Shown: positions 27,032 through 36,984 of the stretch, one piece after another | Position numbering within the stretch: the first letter of the stretch is position 1 | Layout of the letters: each line of letters opens with the position of its first letter | Origin: Nostoc foliaceum FACHB-393 | GTDB lineage: Bacteria; Cyanobacteriota; Cyanobacteriia; Cyanobacteriales; Nostocaceae | NCBI RefSeq assembly: GCF_014698505.1 | Contig: NZ_JACJTD010000002.1 | Location: 346,545 to 410,544, forward strand | Direction of reading: 5' to 3' | DNA length: 64,000 nucleotides | The notes under the pieces: generated by a model | Told to the model about the DNA's origin: nothing | Seen by the model: the letters and a program-made list of their open reading frames with translations, nothing else | The model's database searches: none | Made by a program: the position numbers and the translations under genes

Positions 27032-28252
27032 TTGACACTACGGGTTGCTGTTATTGGGTCAGGCCCTGCTGGTTCATCTGCCGCTGAAACACTGGCAGCC
27101 TCTGGGATTGAAACCTACCTGTTTGAGCGGAAGCTAGACAATGCAAAGCCTTGTGGGGGTGCAATTCCCCTATGTATGGTGAGTGAATTTGACTTACCAC
27201 CAGAGATTATCGATCGCCGAGTACGGAAGATGAAAATGATTTCGCCTTCCAATCGCGAGGTTGATATCAATCTGATAAATGAAGATGAATATATAGGAAT
27301 GTGCCGCCGGGAAGTGCTAGACGGCTTTTTGCGCGATCGCGCGGCAAAACTAGGCGCAAATTTAATTAATGCCACTGTTCATAAACTTGATATACCAGGA
27401 AACAATACTGATCCCTATACCATCCATTACATTGACCATACAGACGGTATATCACAGGGGATTGCTAAAACCCTGAAGGTGGATCTAATTATTGGGGCAG
27501 ATGGGGCTAATTCCCGCGTTGCCAAAGAAATGGACGCTGGGGATTACAATTATGCGATCGCTTTCCAAGAGCGAATTCGCTTACCCGAAGACAAAATGGC
27601 CTACTACAACGACCTCGCCGAAATGTATGTCGGTGATGACGTTTCTACCGATTTCTACGCTTGGGTTTTCCCCAAATATGACCACGTAGCTGTCGGTACT
27701 GGTACGATGCACATCAATAAAGCCAGCATCAAACAGTTACAAGCTGGTATCCGCGCCCGTGCTTCCGAGAAGCTAGCAGGCGGTAAAATCATCAAAGTCG
27801 AAGCCCACCCCATTCCTGAACATCCCCGTCCCCGTCGTGTTGTCGGTCGCATCGCTTTGGTGGGAGATGCTGCTGGTTACGTTACCAAGTCTTCTGGCGA
27901 AGGTATTTATTTTGCCGCTAAATCTGGACGGATGTGTGCTGAAACCATTGTAGAAACATCTAACAGTGGTAGCCGTATTCCTACAGAAGGCGACCTCAAG
28001 GTTTACCTGAAGCGTTGGGATAAAAGATACGGACTCACCTACAAGGTGTTGGACATTCTGCAAACCGTGTTCTATCGTTCCGATGCTACCCGCGAGGCTT
28101 TTGTGGAAATGTGTGATGACCTCGATGTGCAGCGGCTAACATTCGATAGCTATCTGTATAAGACGGTTGTCCCAGCTAATCCCATTACTCAATTGAAGAT
28201 TACTGCCAAAACCATTGGTAGCCTAATTCGGGGCAATGCTCTTGCACCTTAG
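27032..28252 (+). CDS. chlP: geranylgeranyl reductase
   Basis: A flavoprotein of about 406 residues reducing geranylgeranyl to phytyl groups for chlorophyll a and tocopherol. The N-terminal FAD motif VAVIGSGPAGSSAAETLA, the CGGAIPLCMVSEFDLP segment and the second dinucleotide motif region RIALVGDAAGYVTKSSGEGI identify ChlP. The frame extends back to a TTG at 27017, but GGGAGAAAG lies just before a second TTG at 27032, whose product starts TLRVAVIG as in the family, so I choose the latter. No neighbour is clearly linked. Confidence 0.95.
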   Translation: MTLRVAVIGSGPAGSSAAETLAASGIETYLFERKLDNAKPCGGAIPLCMVSEFDLPPEIIDRRVRKMKMISPSNREVDINLINEDEYIGMCRREVLDGFLRDRAAKLGANLINATVHKLDIPGNNTDPYTIHYIDHTDGISQGIAKTLKVDLIIGADGANSRVAKEMDAGDYNYAIAFQERIRLPEDKMAYYNDLAEMYVGDDVSTDFYAWVFPKYDHVAVGTGTMHINKASIKQLQAGIRARASEKLAGGKIIKVEAHPIPEHPRPRRVVGRIALVGDAAGYVTKSSGEGIYFAAKSGRMCAETIVETSNSGSRIPTEGDLKVYLKRWDKRYGLTYKVLDILQTVFYRSDATREAFVEMCDDLDVQRLTFDSYLYKTVVPANPITQLKITAKTIGSLIRGNALAP

Positions 28253-28290
28253 GTGAGTGCAAAGGACTGGAACTTATAAATTACTCAATT

Positions 28291-28351
28291 TTGTGGGGTG
28301 GATATCTTGCACGCTTAATTAATCAGGGCGGGCGAGATGCCCACCCCACAA
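28291..28351. repeat. inverted repeat after chlP
   Basis: TTGTGGGGTGG (28291-28301) pairs exactly with CCACCCCACAA (28341-28351). A T-containing AT-rich tail follows. It resembles the TGGGGTGGGC dispersed palindromes common in Nostoc and may terminate chlP transcription. Confidence 0.7.
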
Positions 28352-28420
28352 TATATATTTTTATCATTTGATAGCAAATAGACCCATGTTGTAAGGGCAA
28401 TTCATGTAGACGCAACGCAA

Positions 28421-28444
28421 ACGCGAGAGCGTCTCGCAGAGAAG
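28421..28444. repeat. dispersed repeat, copy 1 of 2
   Basis: This 24-base core (ACGCGAGAGCGTCTCGCAGA and four more bases) recurs at 33163-33186 with two substitutions. Adjacent repeat-like sequence up to about 28482 supplies the last codons and the stop of the truncated gene 28453-28797. Confidence 0.8.
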
Positions 28445-28452
28445 TGGCTACT

Positions 28453-28797
28453 CTAGGAGAACGCCAAAGGCGAACCCACAGGGTATTGCCCCCATATAGC
28501 TACCTTTTTACCTTGACGTAAGGCATCTCTAAGTACAGACTGTAGTAGCACCTCAGCAACTCCAGGCTGACTTTTAACCTGCCTAATTGTCACCTGTGTC
28601 TGATTCAGGTGACTGGCATCATCGACCGTGCCAGCAGGCAGGAGTTGACGGTCATCGCGATCGCTCCAGGCTGTTAAAGTCAGGTGAGCAACTGGTCTAG
28701 CAATGACTGTCAGGGCAATAGTGGTAGTTGCCAGAAAGACAAGCAGGATAATCTTTAGCCTGTTTTTTAACAATTTACTGCGGTAGGAACGCTGCAT
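28453..28797 (-). pseudogene. truncated N-terminal remnant, FAD-binding oxidoreductase-like
   Basis: A 114-codon frame with one N-terminal membrane helix (KIILLVFLATTTIALTVIA) and then AGTVDDASHLNQTQVTIRQV and VLRDALRQGKKVAIWGQYPV. The second part resembles the start of PCMH-type FAD-binding oxidases, where a DDASRLN-like segment leads into a glycine-rich SIAGARHSMGG-like turn. Here the homology stops at that turn and the remaining residues (GSPLAFS) come from a dispersed repeat. Most likely a gene cut by repeat insertion or deletion. The family link is from memory of motifs, so moderate confidence. Confidence 0.5.
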
Positions 28798-28827
28798 AAC
28801 CTGGATTGAGGGGGCAAAATAGAAAAC

Positions 28828-30180
28828 ATGACGATTGAATCCAATTCCTCTAATCTACCAACCCCAGAACCAATTCCCGAAACTGACTTGCAACCGGATG
28901 ACTTTGACAGTAGTGCAACTGAGAATAACCTCACTTCAGAAGCACTAGCGACACAACAAGCCCTCGCAGCGATCACATCTTTGCAATCTCCGCAACATAC
29001 AACTGCTCTCAAACAAGCCCGTTCTGACTTTCAGCAACCCACTGCCAAGCAATTCATAGTTAAGCCAAGGGCATTGCTGATTACTTTTATAGCGATCGCC
29101 ATCACTTTTATTGGAGTTATTCTCAATAACTGGATCATCGGCATTATCGGAACGCTGATGACTTTGCTGTTATCCCTAGCGATATTATTGCCTTGGTTGC
29201 AAGAAGTTTTAGACGAGTGGTTTTCACCCCAAGAACGCACCCTGTTTGTTGCATTTTTGGGACTAATAGTAGCGATCATCGGCTTGATCAGGTTCACAGG
29301 TGTAGGCGATCGCTTGCTACTTTTAGGACGCCAGATTAACTGGGAAACTGCTGGTAGCCTAGCAGAATGGTTTGGTGCTTTGGGGCAAATTCTCATCGCC
29401 ATCATCGCCGTTTACGTGGCGTGGCGACAATATGTCATTTCCAAAGACTTGACAATTCAGCAAAACCTGCTAACAGTTCAGCAAAATATTATCACCCAGC
29501 AGCAGACAATTGATTCCTATTTCCAAGGTGTTTCAGACTTAGTATTAGATGAAGAAGGATTATTAGAAGATTGGCCCCAAGAAAGAGCGATCGCTGAAGG
29601 ACGCACTGCGGCAATTTTAAGTAGTGTCGATGGCAGTGGTAAAGCTAAAATTCTCCGCTTTCTCTCACGTTCCAAGTTGCTCTCACCCCTAAAACGCGAT
29701 CGCCTATTAGGTCGAGCCATTCTTGATGGTACTGGCGGATATGCAGAAGACCGCCTCGAAGGTGTGCGTGTCATTGATTTAGGCGTAATGCTAGCCGCAG
29801 CAGACCTTTCTGGTACTGATTTACGTTGGACTGACCTCAGCGAAGCTAATCTTGTCCGCGCTAACCTGTCCGGTTGTGATTTAGTAAAAGCCAACCTCTC
29901 CCGCACAATTTTATACGGTGCTAATCTCAATGGTGCTGATATCAACGGGATTCGCCTATTCTATGGCGTAGTAGATAAAGCATCACCCCGCAGTCGCACT
30001 GAACCACCAGATTATGAAACCGGCGAACAAACTGGTGCTGTGGTGGAAAATGCCGATTTCAGCAATGTGCAACGGATGTCTGAGTCTACACGTAACTACT
30101 GTTGCACTTGGGGTGGCGAAAAAACTAGAGGTACTATTCCTGGTGGTTGTGAAGGTATTCCTAATAAGTTGGGAAGATAG
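28828..30180 (+). CDS. membrane-anchored pentapeptide-repeat protein
   Basis: A 450-residue protein with a disordered acidic N-terminus (1-75), four predicted membrane helices (about 81-100, 102-122, 138-155, 183-199), a glutamine-rich coiled-coil stretch (about 208-232), a linker domain, and pentapeptide repeats at about 313-373 (ADLSGTDLRWTDLSEANLVR and on). A final segment has a CCTWGG motif. Pentapeptide repeats form a right-handed beta-helix for protein contact; no enzymatic role is predicted. It is divergent from the truncated gene, with starts only 30 bases apart. Confidence 0.85.
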   Translation: MTIESNSSNLPTPEPIPETDLQPDDFDSSATENNLTSEALATQQALAAITSLQSPQHTTALKQARSDFQQPTAKQFIVKPRALLITFIAIAITFIGVILNNWIIGIIGTLMTLLLSLAILLPWLQEVLDEWFSPQERTLFVAFLGLIVAIIGLIRFTGVGDRLLLLGRQINWETAGSLAEWFGALGQILIAIIAVYVAWRQYVISKDLTIQQNLLTVQQNIITQQQTIDSYFQGVSDLVLDEEGLLEDWPQERAIAEGRTAAILSSVDGSGKAKILRFLSRSKLLSPLKRDRLLGRAILDGTGGYAEDRLEGVRVIDLGVMLAAADLSGTDLRWTDLSEANLVRANLSGCDLVKANLSRTILYGANLNGADINGIRLFYGVVDKASPRSRTEPPDYETGEQTGAVVENADFSNVQRMSESTRNYCCTWGGEKTRGTIPGGCEGIPNKLGR

Positions 30181-30354
30181 TTACAACAGAATTCAGAATT
30201 CAGAATTCAGGAGTAAAACACAGTTTAAATATAGCCGTAGTCACACAGATTAGGACAGTCTTGATTGCTCAAAGTCTTGAAACAACTGGTTTTTTACTCA
30301 GCACTCAGCTATGCTTCTCTCCAGAGAGTGCTACGTGTTCCCTAATCTCTAACT

Positions 30355-30969
30355 CTACCGACCCGCAAAAAATATCTGTTCTGCGGTCAAATTCAGGTCT
30401 GGAAATGTTTGGGAGATGAGGCGTTCTGTTCCCCTAAATTGTTGTCCTTGATAAGTTCCATCGACTAATTGATAAATTGTAATCACAGGTTGCTTGGATA
30501 AGCCGATGTAGCGTTTGCCTCCTAGCCCTAGATAATCTGCGATCCAATACTCCCCAATACCTAAAGCTTCGTAGTCTTCCACTTTCCGGGCATAGTCATT
30601 CTGCCAATTGGTACTAACAACCTCCACGACCAATTTTACAGATTTGCCTAGTGTAATCACTGGTTCAGTTCTCCATAATGGCTCATTCGCCAAACTCGTC
30701 TGATCAAGAATCACAACATCGGGTCTAAAGGCTGAATTTTGACCTAATGGTTTAATCAGACATTTCATGGGAATAAACCAAGGCAAATTGAGTAGATCAA
30801 TTGCTACGTTGAGCTTACGATTAATTAACCCAGCTACCTGTTCATGAAGTCCAGTGGGTTCCAAGTCGATTAGTTCTCCGTCGATTAACTCGTAGCGGAC
30901 ATCATCCAGATAGCCAGCAACGAATGCCTCATAGCTAAGAGTACCTGTATTATGAGTGGCTGAAACCAT
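30355..30969 (-). CDS. Uma2-family (DUF820) putative endonuclease
   Basis: A 204-residue Uma2/DUF820 protein with a PD-(D/E)XK-like core. Visible marks are YELIDGELIDLEPTGLHEQV, FRPDVVILD (the catalytic aspartate region), LVVEVVSTNWQNDYARKVED and GIGEYWIADY. The family is greatly expanded in cyanobacteria; activity and biological role are unproven. The gene looks intact and stands alone. Confidence 0.9.
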   Translation of the reverse strand: MVSATHNTGTLSYEAFVAGYLDDVRYELIDGELIDLEPTGLHEQVAGLINRKLNVAIDLLNLPWFIPMKCLIKPLGQNSAFRPDVVILDQTSLANEPLWRTEPVITLGKSVKLVVEVVSTNWQNDYARKVEDYEALGIGEYWIADYLGLGGKRYIGLSKQPVITIYQLVDGTYQGQQFRGTERLISQTFPDLNLTAEQIFFAGR

Positions 30970-31025
30970 CGAGATTTATCCTTCCAGGTTCATAACTAGA
31001 GCAGGTATTGCTGCTCTTAATTATT

Positions 31026-31826
31026 CTAACTACCTGTTTTATCTAGGTTCCAGTAATTCTCGCCTTCAGGTAGGGTGAGAATTTCAACGCCATCTTCAGT
31101 TACAGCTAAGGTATGCTCACATTGAGCAGAAAGCTTGCGATCGCGCGTTACAGCAGTCCACTTATCGCTGAGAACCTCGACTTCGTAAGTACCTTCATTA
31201 ATCATTGGCTCAATAGTAAAAACCATCCCTGGTCTGAGGCGCTTGCCCTTACCGCGTGTACCATAGTGGGGAACATCCGGCGCAGTATGGAAAATATTAC
31301 TGATGCCGTGTCCAACGAAATCTCGCACTACAGAAAAGCCTTGTGCTTCAGCATACTCTTGAATCGCTGCACCAATGTCGCCAATCCGTGCCCCAGGTTT
31401 AACTTCAGCAATACCTAAGCGCAAACACTCCTCTGTCACCTCTACCAGCTTTCTCGTTTTTGGCGAAGGAGTACCCACAAAGAATGTCTTAGATGTATCG
31501 CCGTGGTAACCTTCAACAATCGGCGTTACATCAATATTAATAATGTCACCATCCTTGAGAATTTGCTTGGCATTGGGAATGCCGTGACAAATTACCTCAT
31601 TTACACTGGTGCAAATCGATTTAGGATAGCCCTTATAGCCAAGAGGTGCGCTTTTTGCTCCATGTGCTTGCGTCCAACGTTCGGCTTCATCATTTAGTTC
31701 AAGAGTGCTAACCCCTGGCTTCACAAACGGTTCCAAATGCTGGAGAAGTTTAGCTGCTAAACGCCCAGCTTGACGCATTTTGTCTAATTCTCGTTGGGAT
31801 AAAATAACAATTAGTTCGGTTTTCAT
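31026..31826 (-). CDS. map: methionine aminopeptidase, type I
   Basis: A 266-residue enzyme removing N-terminal methionine from new proteins. The metal ligands and substrate histidine are in place: NEVICHGIP, INIDVTPIVEGYHGDTSKTF (two aspartates), DFVGHGISNIFH, TIEPMIN and SAQCEHTLAVT. It follows the Gfo/Idh/MocA-type gene by ten bases on the same strand, so they probably form one transcript. Cyanobacteria usually carry several map copies. Confidence 0.95.
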   Translation of the reverse strand: MKTELIVILSQRELDKMRQAGRLAAKLLQHLEPFVKPGVSTLELNDEAERWTQAHGAKSAPLGYKGYPKSICTSVNEVICHGIPNAKQILKDGDIINIDVTPIVEGYHGDTSKTFFVGTPSPKTRKLVEVTEECLRLGIAEVKPGARIGDIGAAIQEYAEAQGFSVVRDFVGHGISNIFHTAPDVPHYGTRGKGKRLRPGMVFTIEPMINEGTYEVEVLSDKWTAVTRDRKLSAQCEHTLAVTEDGVEILTLPEGENYWNLDKTGS

Positions 31827-31836
31827 TAATTTTTAT

Positions 31837-32847
31837 TTAGATATCTTTCATAAACATAGTTAACCCTGTCTGTGCAGCCCTTTGTGCAGCATCAGCAACT
31901 TTTAGGGTATACAAGCTCTCTTCTGGGGTAACGTACAAAGGAGTGCCATTAAAAAGATGGTCTAACACCATACTCGTGTCTTTGGCGAATAAACCCCGGC
32001 GAGGGCCAACTTCTATGGGTGTTGTTTCCCCTGGCTGGATGAAAATTCCTGTGTCACCATCAAAAATTAAACCACCTTTTTCCCCGTGAACTTCAAACTT
32101 GCGTTCTGATTGCCAAATACTTTCACCTTTGCCGTAGACTACTTGAGCTAAAAGTCCACTATTAAACGATACTTCACTAGTGCAGAAACAGCTTTGGTAA
32201 TATTCCGGTTCTATTTCCCAATATCGCTGGTGACAGTTAACAGTAAATACTTTACCAAATAAATCGGTGAGACGATGTAGGCGAGACAGCGCACCAATTA
32301 AGGGAAAACCGAACAACTCGTGGTTATAAGTCCATTTGCGGGGCGCAGGATTCTGAGGATTGATGGTGCTGTAGCGAACATAAAACACTTCACCAATTTT
32401 GGCTAAGTTTTTCTTCAAGGCTTGATGTAAACCACCCAAAAGTTCCAGGTGTTCAACGTGCAGGAGTTTTTGTTGTGCTTTGGCTAAGGCAATCAGTTCT
32501 TCTGCTTCGACTACATCCAACGAAAGAGGATACTCTACAATCACATGTTTGCCGTTGGTAAGTGCTGCACGAGCGATCGCACCATGATCTCGATTAATAG
32601 TAGAGATCACCACTAGGTCTATATCTTCACGCTTTACTAGCTCTTGCCAAGAACTCAACGTTTCAATCTGGTACTCTTTGGCAAAGTTTTCTGTTTTTTC
32701 TGCGGTATGCCCAACAACTGCGATTAACTGCGATCGCAATCGCTCATTATTGAGCAATGCCTCAGCCCGAAACTTTGCCGCATACCCAGTACCGATCAAA
32801 CCTACACGCACTCTTGCTTTTTCCAAAGCTGCTTCTGAATTATACAT
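31837..32847 (-). CDS. Gfo/Idh/MocA-family oxidoreductase
   Basis: A NAD(P)-dependent oxidoreductase of about 336 residues. The N-terminal Rossmann motif is VRVGLIGTGYAAKFRAEALL, followed by the family's EYPLSLDVVEAEELIALA segment (where a lysine is common, EKP, this protein has EYP) and a C-terminal beta-sheet domain. The frame extends to a GTG at 32880, but the ATG at 32847 (MYNSEAALEK) is the better start. It is the first gene before map. The substrate is unknown; sugars or biliverdin-like compounds are known for the family. Confidence 0.88.
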   Translation of the reverse strand: MYNSEAALEKARVRVGLIGTGYAAKFRAEALLNNERLRSQLIAVVGHTAEKTENFAKEYQIETLSSWQELVKREDIDLVVISTINRDHGAIARAALTNGKHVIVEYPLSLDVVEAEELIALAKAQQKLLHVEHLELLGGLHQALKKNLAKIGEVFYVRYSTINPQNPAPRKWTYNHELFGFPLIGALSRLHRLTDLFGKVFTVNCHQRYWEIEPEYYQSCFCTSEVSFNSGLLAQVVYGKGESIWQSERKFEVHGEKGGLIFDGDTGIFIQPGETTPIEVGPRRGLFAKDTSMVLDHLFNGTPLYVTPEESLYTLKVADAAQRAAQTGLTMFMKDI

Positions 32848-33917
<1,070 letters not shown>

Positions 33918-34055
33918 GAGCTAAGAACCTCAACAATAAACCTCTTGCAAGAGTTACTGATGTTGAAAAAATAAAAACACCGCATCTAGGGTAAAAACCC
34001 TCCCAATGCCGCGTGTACTTCTTAAAGCGACTTTGACAAAAAGCCTAATTTTGTT

Positions 34056-34098
34056 TTAAGCAGGAACACAGTAAATTTTGTGTTCCTGCTTAATTTTT
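34056..34098 (+). terminator. strong intrinsic terminator after petF
   Basis: A perfect 15-bp stem (TTAAGCAGGAACACA / TGTGTTCCTGCTTAA) with an eight-base loop, followed by five T residues. It is about 140 bases after the petF stop. Confidence 0.85.
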
Positions 34099-34189
34099 CA
34101 GTAGGGAGAAAACCGCGCTGCCTCCCATTTACCTTTTGTTTACTCCAGATTCCTATCTAAAGATAGATGCAAGTTGAATACCGACTCGC

Positions 34190-35779
34190 TTAAAGCTTAG
34201 TCTCTTTGCTGAGAATTTGAATCTGAGTACCAGGATAGTAGAATTGGAGAATTTTTGGACTCGACCAACCTAATTTAGCTAAATTTTGAGCGCCAGTTTG
34301 ACTCAAGCCGACTCCATGTCCCAATCCACCACCAATAAAAGCGTATCCCCACAGTTCTGGTTTGCCTTTGTTCAGAGGTTCTATGTAAAAAAGCGTACTC
34401 GTAGGAGCAGCAAAGGCACTGCGAACTTCGTCTTTGTGGAGAATAAAGGTACTGTTGTCAGTTTTAACCGCGAGTTCAAGGATGCGTCCACTCTTGCTTC
34501 GCTTCACTACTGCCATAGCCTGAATTGTCTTAAATTTGGCATGGGGACTATTTTTCACCTGCAAAAATTTCTGCAAGTCCTTGGTAATATCCTCTAAAGG
34601 GGTTTCCTTGTGCCAACGAAACATATTCCACTGGCTTTCATTAAATCCTTGTTGGGTATTAATAAATTTTTGGAAGTTCTTTTCATCTGCTAAACTCTGC
34701 TTAGACAAGTTCCAAAAATTAGTCGCAGCATCCAGTACAGGGCGCAGATAGGGACGATCATCGCCATTCCAGACATCGCTGAAGGAGGCGGTAACGCCAC
34801 CTGTGGTGGAAGAATATAGAGCATCTACTAGTTCGTTTTTATAAGTTACTACCTTACCTCTGGTGGAAGCGATCGCTTGGTCTGTTTTAGCAGCTGCTCC
34901 ATTCAGCCCATAATAAACTTGGCAGTGAGTATCAGCACACAACTGATAGTCATCTGCGGCAAACCTGCGTAAATTTCTTAAAGCATAAGTCCGCGCAAGA
35001 ATTGCTTGGGCCTCCAGCGCTGCTGTTGGTGCATTTATACCTATTTCGTAAGGGACAACCCCACGCAAATAAGTTTCTAAAGGTACTTGGTTAACGAGAG
35101 TGTATGTGCCATAAGCGTTTGGCTGCAAATTTAGTCGCCCAGCGTAAAGACGAGCGTTCTCTGGTTTTTCGCTTTTATTTACCCGAATCAAGTTTTTATC
35201 AGTACTGATTTCCAAATCATTCGGGCTATAGCGGTTACCATCCACTACCCAACTAACTCGTGGCACTTGTTTCAAAACTCTAGTATCAAGATATACTTTT
35301 TCTTTAGTATTAGCTTGGATGTTTTGCAATAGCAAGCGCCGCAGTAAAGGAGTGTTGTAAATATCTCGTTTTGCCCAAACCTGCCAACGTTCTGGCTGGG
35401 CTATTTCCACTTCCATTCCCTGAGAACGCCATTTGTTAGCACTGTCTTCCGCAGTTTCAAAGGTGCGGTACGTGCCCAAAACTATCACTTCATCGACTGC
35501 TGGCTGGGGTAAAGCCTGCATGACTGTTTCCAGCTTTACAGGGTTCTTGGTAATTAGGGTTTGCTGCTTGTTACCCGCTTTAAATTTTAGCTTTAAGCGA
35601 TCGCCTTTTGTGGGTTCTAGTTGCAGCTTGGCTGTCGGTTGTGAGCCAAATCGCTGCACAATCCCAATTTTCAGTTCCATATCCTGGATGTTACTCTCAG
35701 GCCCTGATGCAGCAGTCAGCCCCAATAGACAAAATGTGGCCAGCACAGTGTGGGAAAAACGCCAAAGCGAAAATTTCAT
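34190..35779 (-). CDS. SpoIID/LytB-domain protein
   Basis: A secreted or periplasmic protein of about 529 residues. From the ATG at 35779 it starts with a signal peptide (KFSLWRFSHTVLATFCLLGL); the longer frame to 35857 would hide it behind 26 basic residues. The SpoIID domain covers about 230-520, with VPLETYLRGVVPYEIGINAP, AQAILARTYALRNLRRFAAD, SSTTGGVTASFSDVWNGDDR and GHGVGLSQTGAQNLAKLGWS. SpoIID enzymes are lytic transglycosylases acting on stem-peptide-free peptidoglycan, and LytB relatives enhance amidases. A cell-wall remodelling role is likely. Confidence 0.92.
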   Translation of the reverse strand: MKFSLWRFSHTVLATFCLLGLTAASGPESNIQDMELKIGIVQRFGSQPTAKLQLEPTKGDRLKLKFKAGNKQQTLITKNPVKLETVMQALPQPAVDEVIVLGTYRTFETAEDSANKWRSQGMEVEIAQPERWQVWAKRDIYNTPLLRRLLLQNIQANTKEKVYLDTRVLKQVPRVSWVVDGNRYSPNDLEISTDKNLIRVNKSEKPENARLYAGRLNLQPNAYGTYTLVNQVPLETYLRGVVPYEIGINAPTAALEAQAILARTYALRNLRRFAADDYQLCADTHCQVYYGLNGAAAKTDQAIASTRGKVVTYKNELVDALYSSTTGGVTASFSDVWNGDDRPYLRPVLDAATNFWNLSKQSLADEKNFQKFINTQQGFNESQWNMFRWHKETPLEDITKDLQKFLQVKNSPHAKFKTIQAMAVVKRSKSGRILELAVKTDNSTFILHKDEVRSAFAAPTSTLFYIEPLNKGKPELWGYAFIGGGLGHGVGLSQTGAQNLAKLGWSSPKILQFYYPGTQIQILSKETKL

Positions 35780-35972
35780 GGCTACCTTATTCTGCCCCTT
35801 AATGCGGTGTTGGAGCTGATTGTCCAATTGCTTTGTAGCGCGGTTTTTTTGTCGCATGAGTGCTCCAATGATACCATTACCAATTTTGCCCCAAATATAA
35901 GTTGCAAAACGAAGTCATAATGACTATGATTTATTTAGAGGCACAAAACAGAACTAGTTGGATAAACTCCTT

Positions 35973-36236
35973 ATGGTTAGAGTCCAAGAAATTCCATTAA
36001 ATCAAATAAAACGGCCATTGCCCCGTGCAAACGATCCAAATAAAGTACAAGCCTTAATGGAATCAATTGCGGAGATTGGGCAGCAAGAACCTATTGATGT
36101 CCTAGAAGTAGATGGACAATATTATGGCTTTTCTGGTTGCCATCGGTATGAGGCTTGCCAGCGTTTAGGCAAAGAAACCGTTTTAGCCAGAGTCCGTAAA
36201 GCACCCCGCAGTGTTTTAAAGATGCACTTGGCATAG
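35973..36236 (+). CDS. srxA: sulfiredoxin
   Basis: A protein of about 87 residues with a ParB/Srx fold. The active-site motif YGFSGCHRYEA (Cys56) and the preceding KVQALMESIAEIGQQEPIDV segment identify sulfiredoxin, which uses ATP to reduce hyperoxidised 2-Cys peroxiredoxins. The ATG at 35973 is preferred over a TTG at 35958. It sits next to a Dps gene, forming an oxidative-stress neighbourhood. Confidence 0.9.
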   Translation: MVRVQEIPLNQIKRPLPRANDPNKVQALMESIAEIGQQEPIDVLEVDGQYYGFSGCHRYEACQRLGKETVLARVRKAPRSVLKMHLA

Positions 36237-36254
36237 AGAATGGGAATGGGGAGA

Positions 36255-36344
36255 TGAGGGGGACAAGGGGGACAAGGGGGACAAGGGAGAATTATTGAAC
36301 AAGTTTCTTCCTTGTCTCCCCCCTCTTCCTTGTCTTTTCCCAAT
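36255..36344. repeat. long dispersed repeat, copy B (inverted)
   Basis: The reverse complement of the repeat at 20526-20640: GGGGGACAAG units, then GGGAGAATTATTGAACAA, then CTTCCTTGTCTCCCCCCTC. It is followed at 36345-36370 by CCCAATG heptamers. It fills the gap between the sulfiredoxin and Dps genes. Confidence 0.85.
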
Positions 36345-36413
36345 GCCCAATGCCCAATGCCCTATACCCAATTCTCAACCCCCAATTACATATAACCTAA
36401 TTAGGAGAAAATT

Positions 36414-36905
36414 ATGTCATCGAAAGCAACAGTCAAAAATGTAAATATCGGCATTGACGAGGTGAGTAGGGCTAAAATTGCCGAGGGGTTATCTCGCCTG
36501 TTGGCTGACACTTATACACTTTATCTGAAAACTCATAACTTTCATTGGAATGTAACAGGGCCGATGTTTCAGACATTGCATTTGATGTTTGAGACCCAGT
36601 ATACAGAATTAGCCTTAGCAGTTGATTTAATAGCCGAGAGAATTAGAGCGCTTGGCTATCCTGCGCCAGGAACCTACAGCGAATATGCCAAACTGAGTTC
36701 GATTCCAGAAACTCCTGGAGTTCCGAAAGCTGTGGAAATGATCGGTTTGCTAGTGGAAGGACAAGAAGCCGTAGTCCGAACTGCAAGGTCTATTTTCCCC
36801 GTGATAGAGGAAGTTAACGACGAACCTACTGCCGATTTATTGACTCAGAGGATGCAAGTACACGAAAAGACAGCTTGGATGTTGAGAAGTTTGCTGGAAG
36901 AATAG
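36414..36905 (+). CDS. dps: Dps-family DNA-protection ferritin
   Basis: A 163-residue Dps-type mini-ferritin. The ferroxidase residues are visible in [20 protein letters not shown] and [20 protein letters not shown]. Dps dodecamers oxidise ferrous iron with hydrogen peroxide, store it, and may bind DNA. TAGGAGAAA lies just before the ATG, a good ribosome-binding site. Nearby sulfiredoxin fits a peroxide-defence setting. Nostoc species have several Dps paralogues; I cannot say which this is. Confidence 0.93.
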   Translation: MSSKATVKNVNIGIDEVSRAKIAEGLSRLLADTYTLYLKTHNFHWNVTGPMFQTLHLMFETQYTELALAVDLIAERIRALGYPAPGTYSEYAKLSSIPETPGVPKAVEMIGLLVEGQEAVVRTARSIFPVIEEVNDEPTADLLTQRMQVHEKTAWMLRSLLEE

Positions 36906-36984
36906 GAATAGGGAATGGGGACTAGGGACTAGGAAGATAAAAATGCCTCATTCCCCATTCCCAATGTCTAATGACTAATGACTA

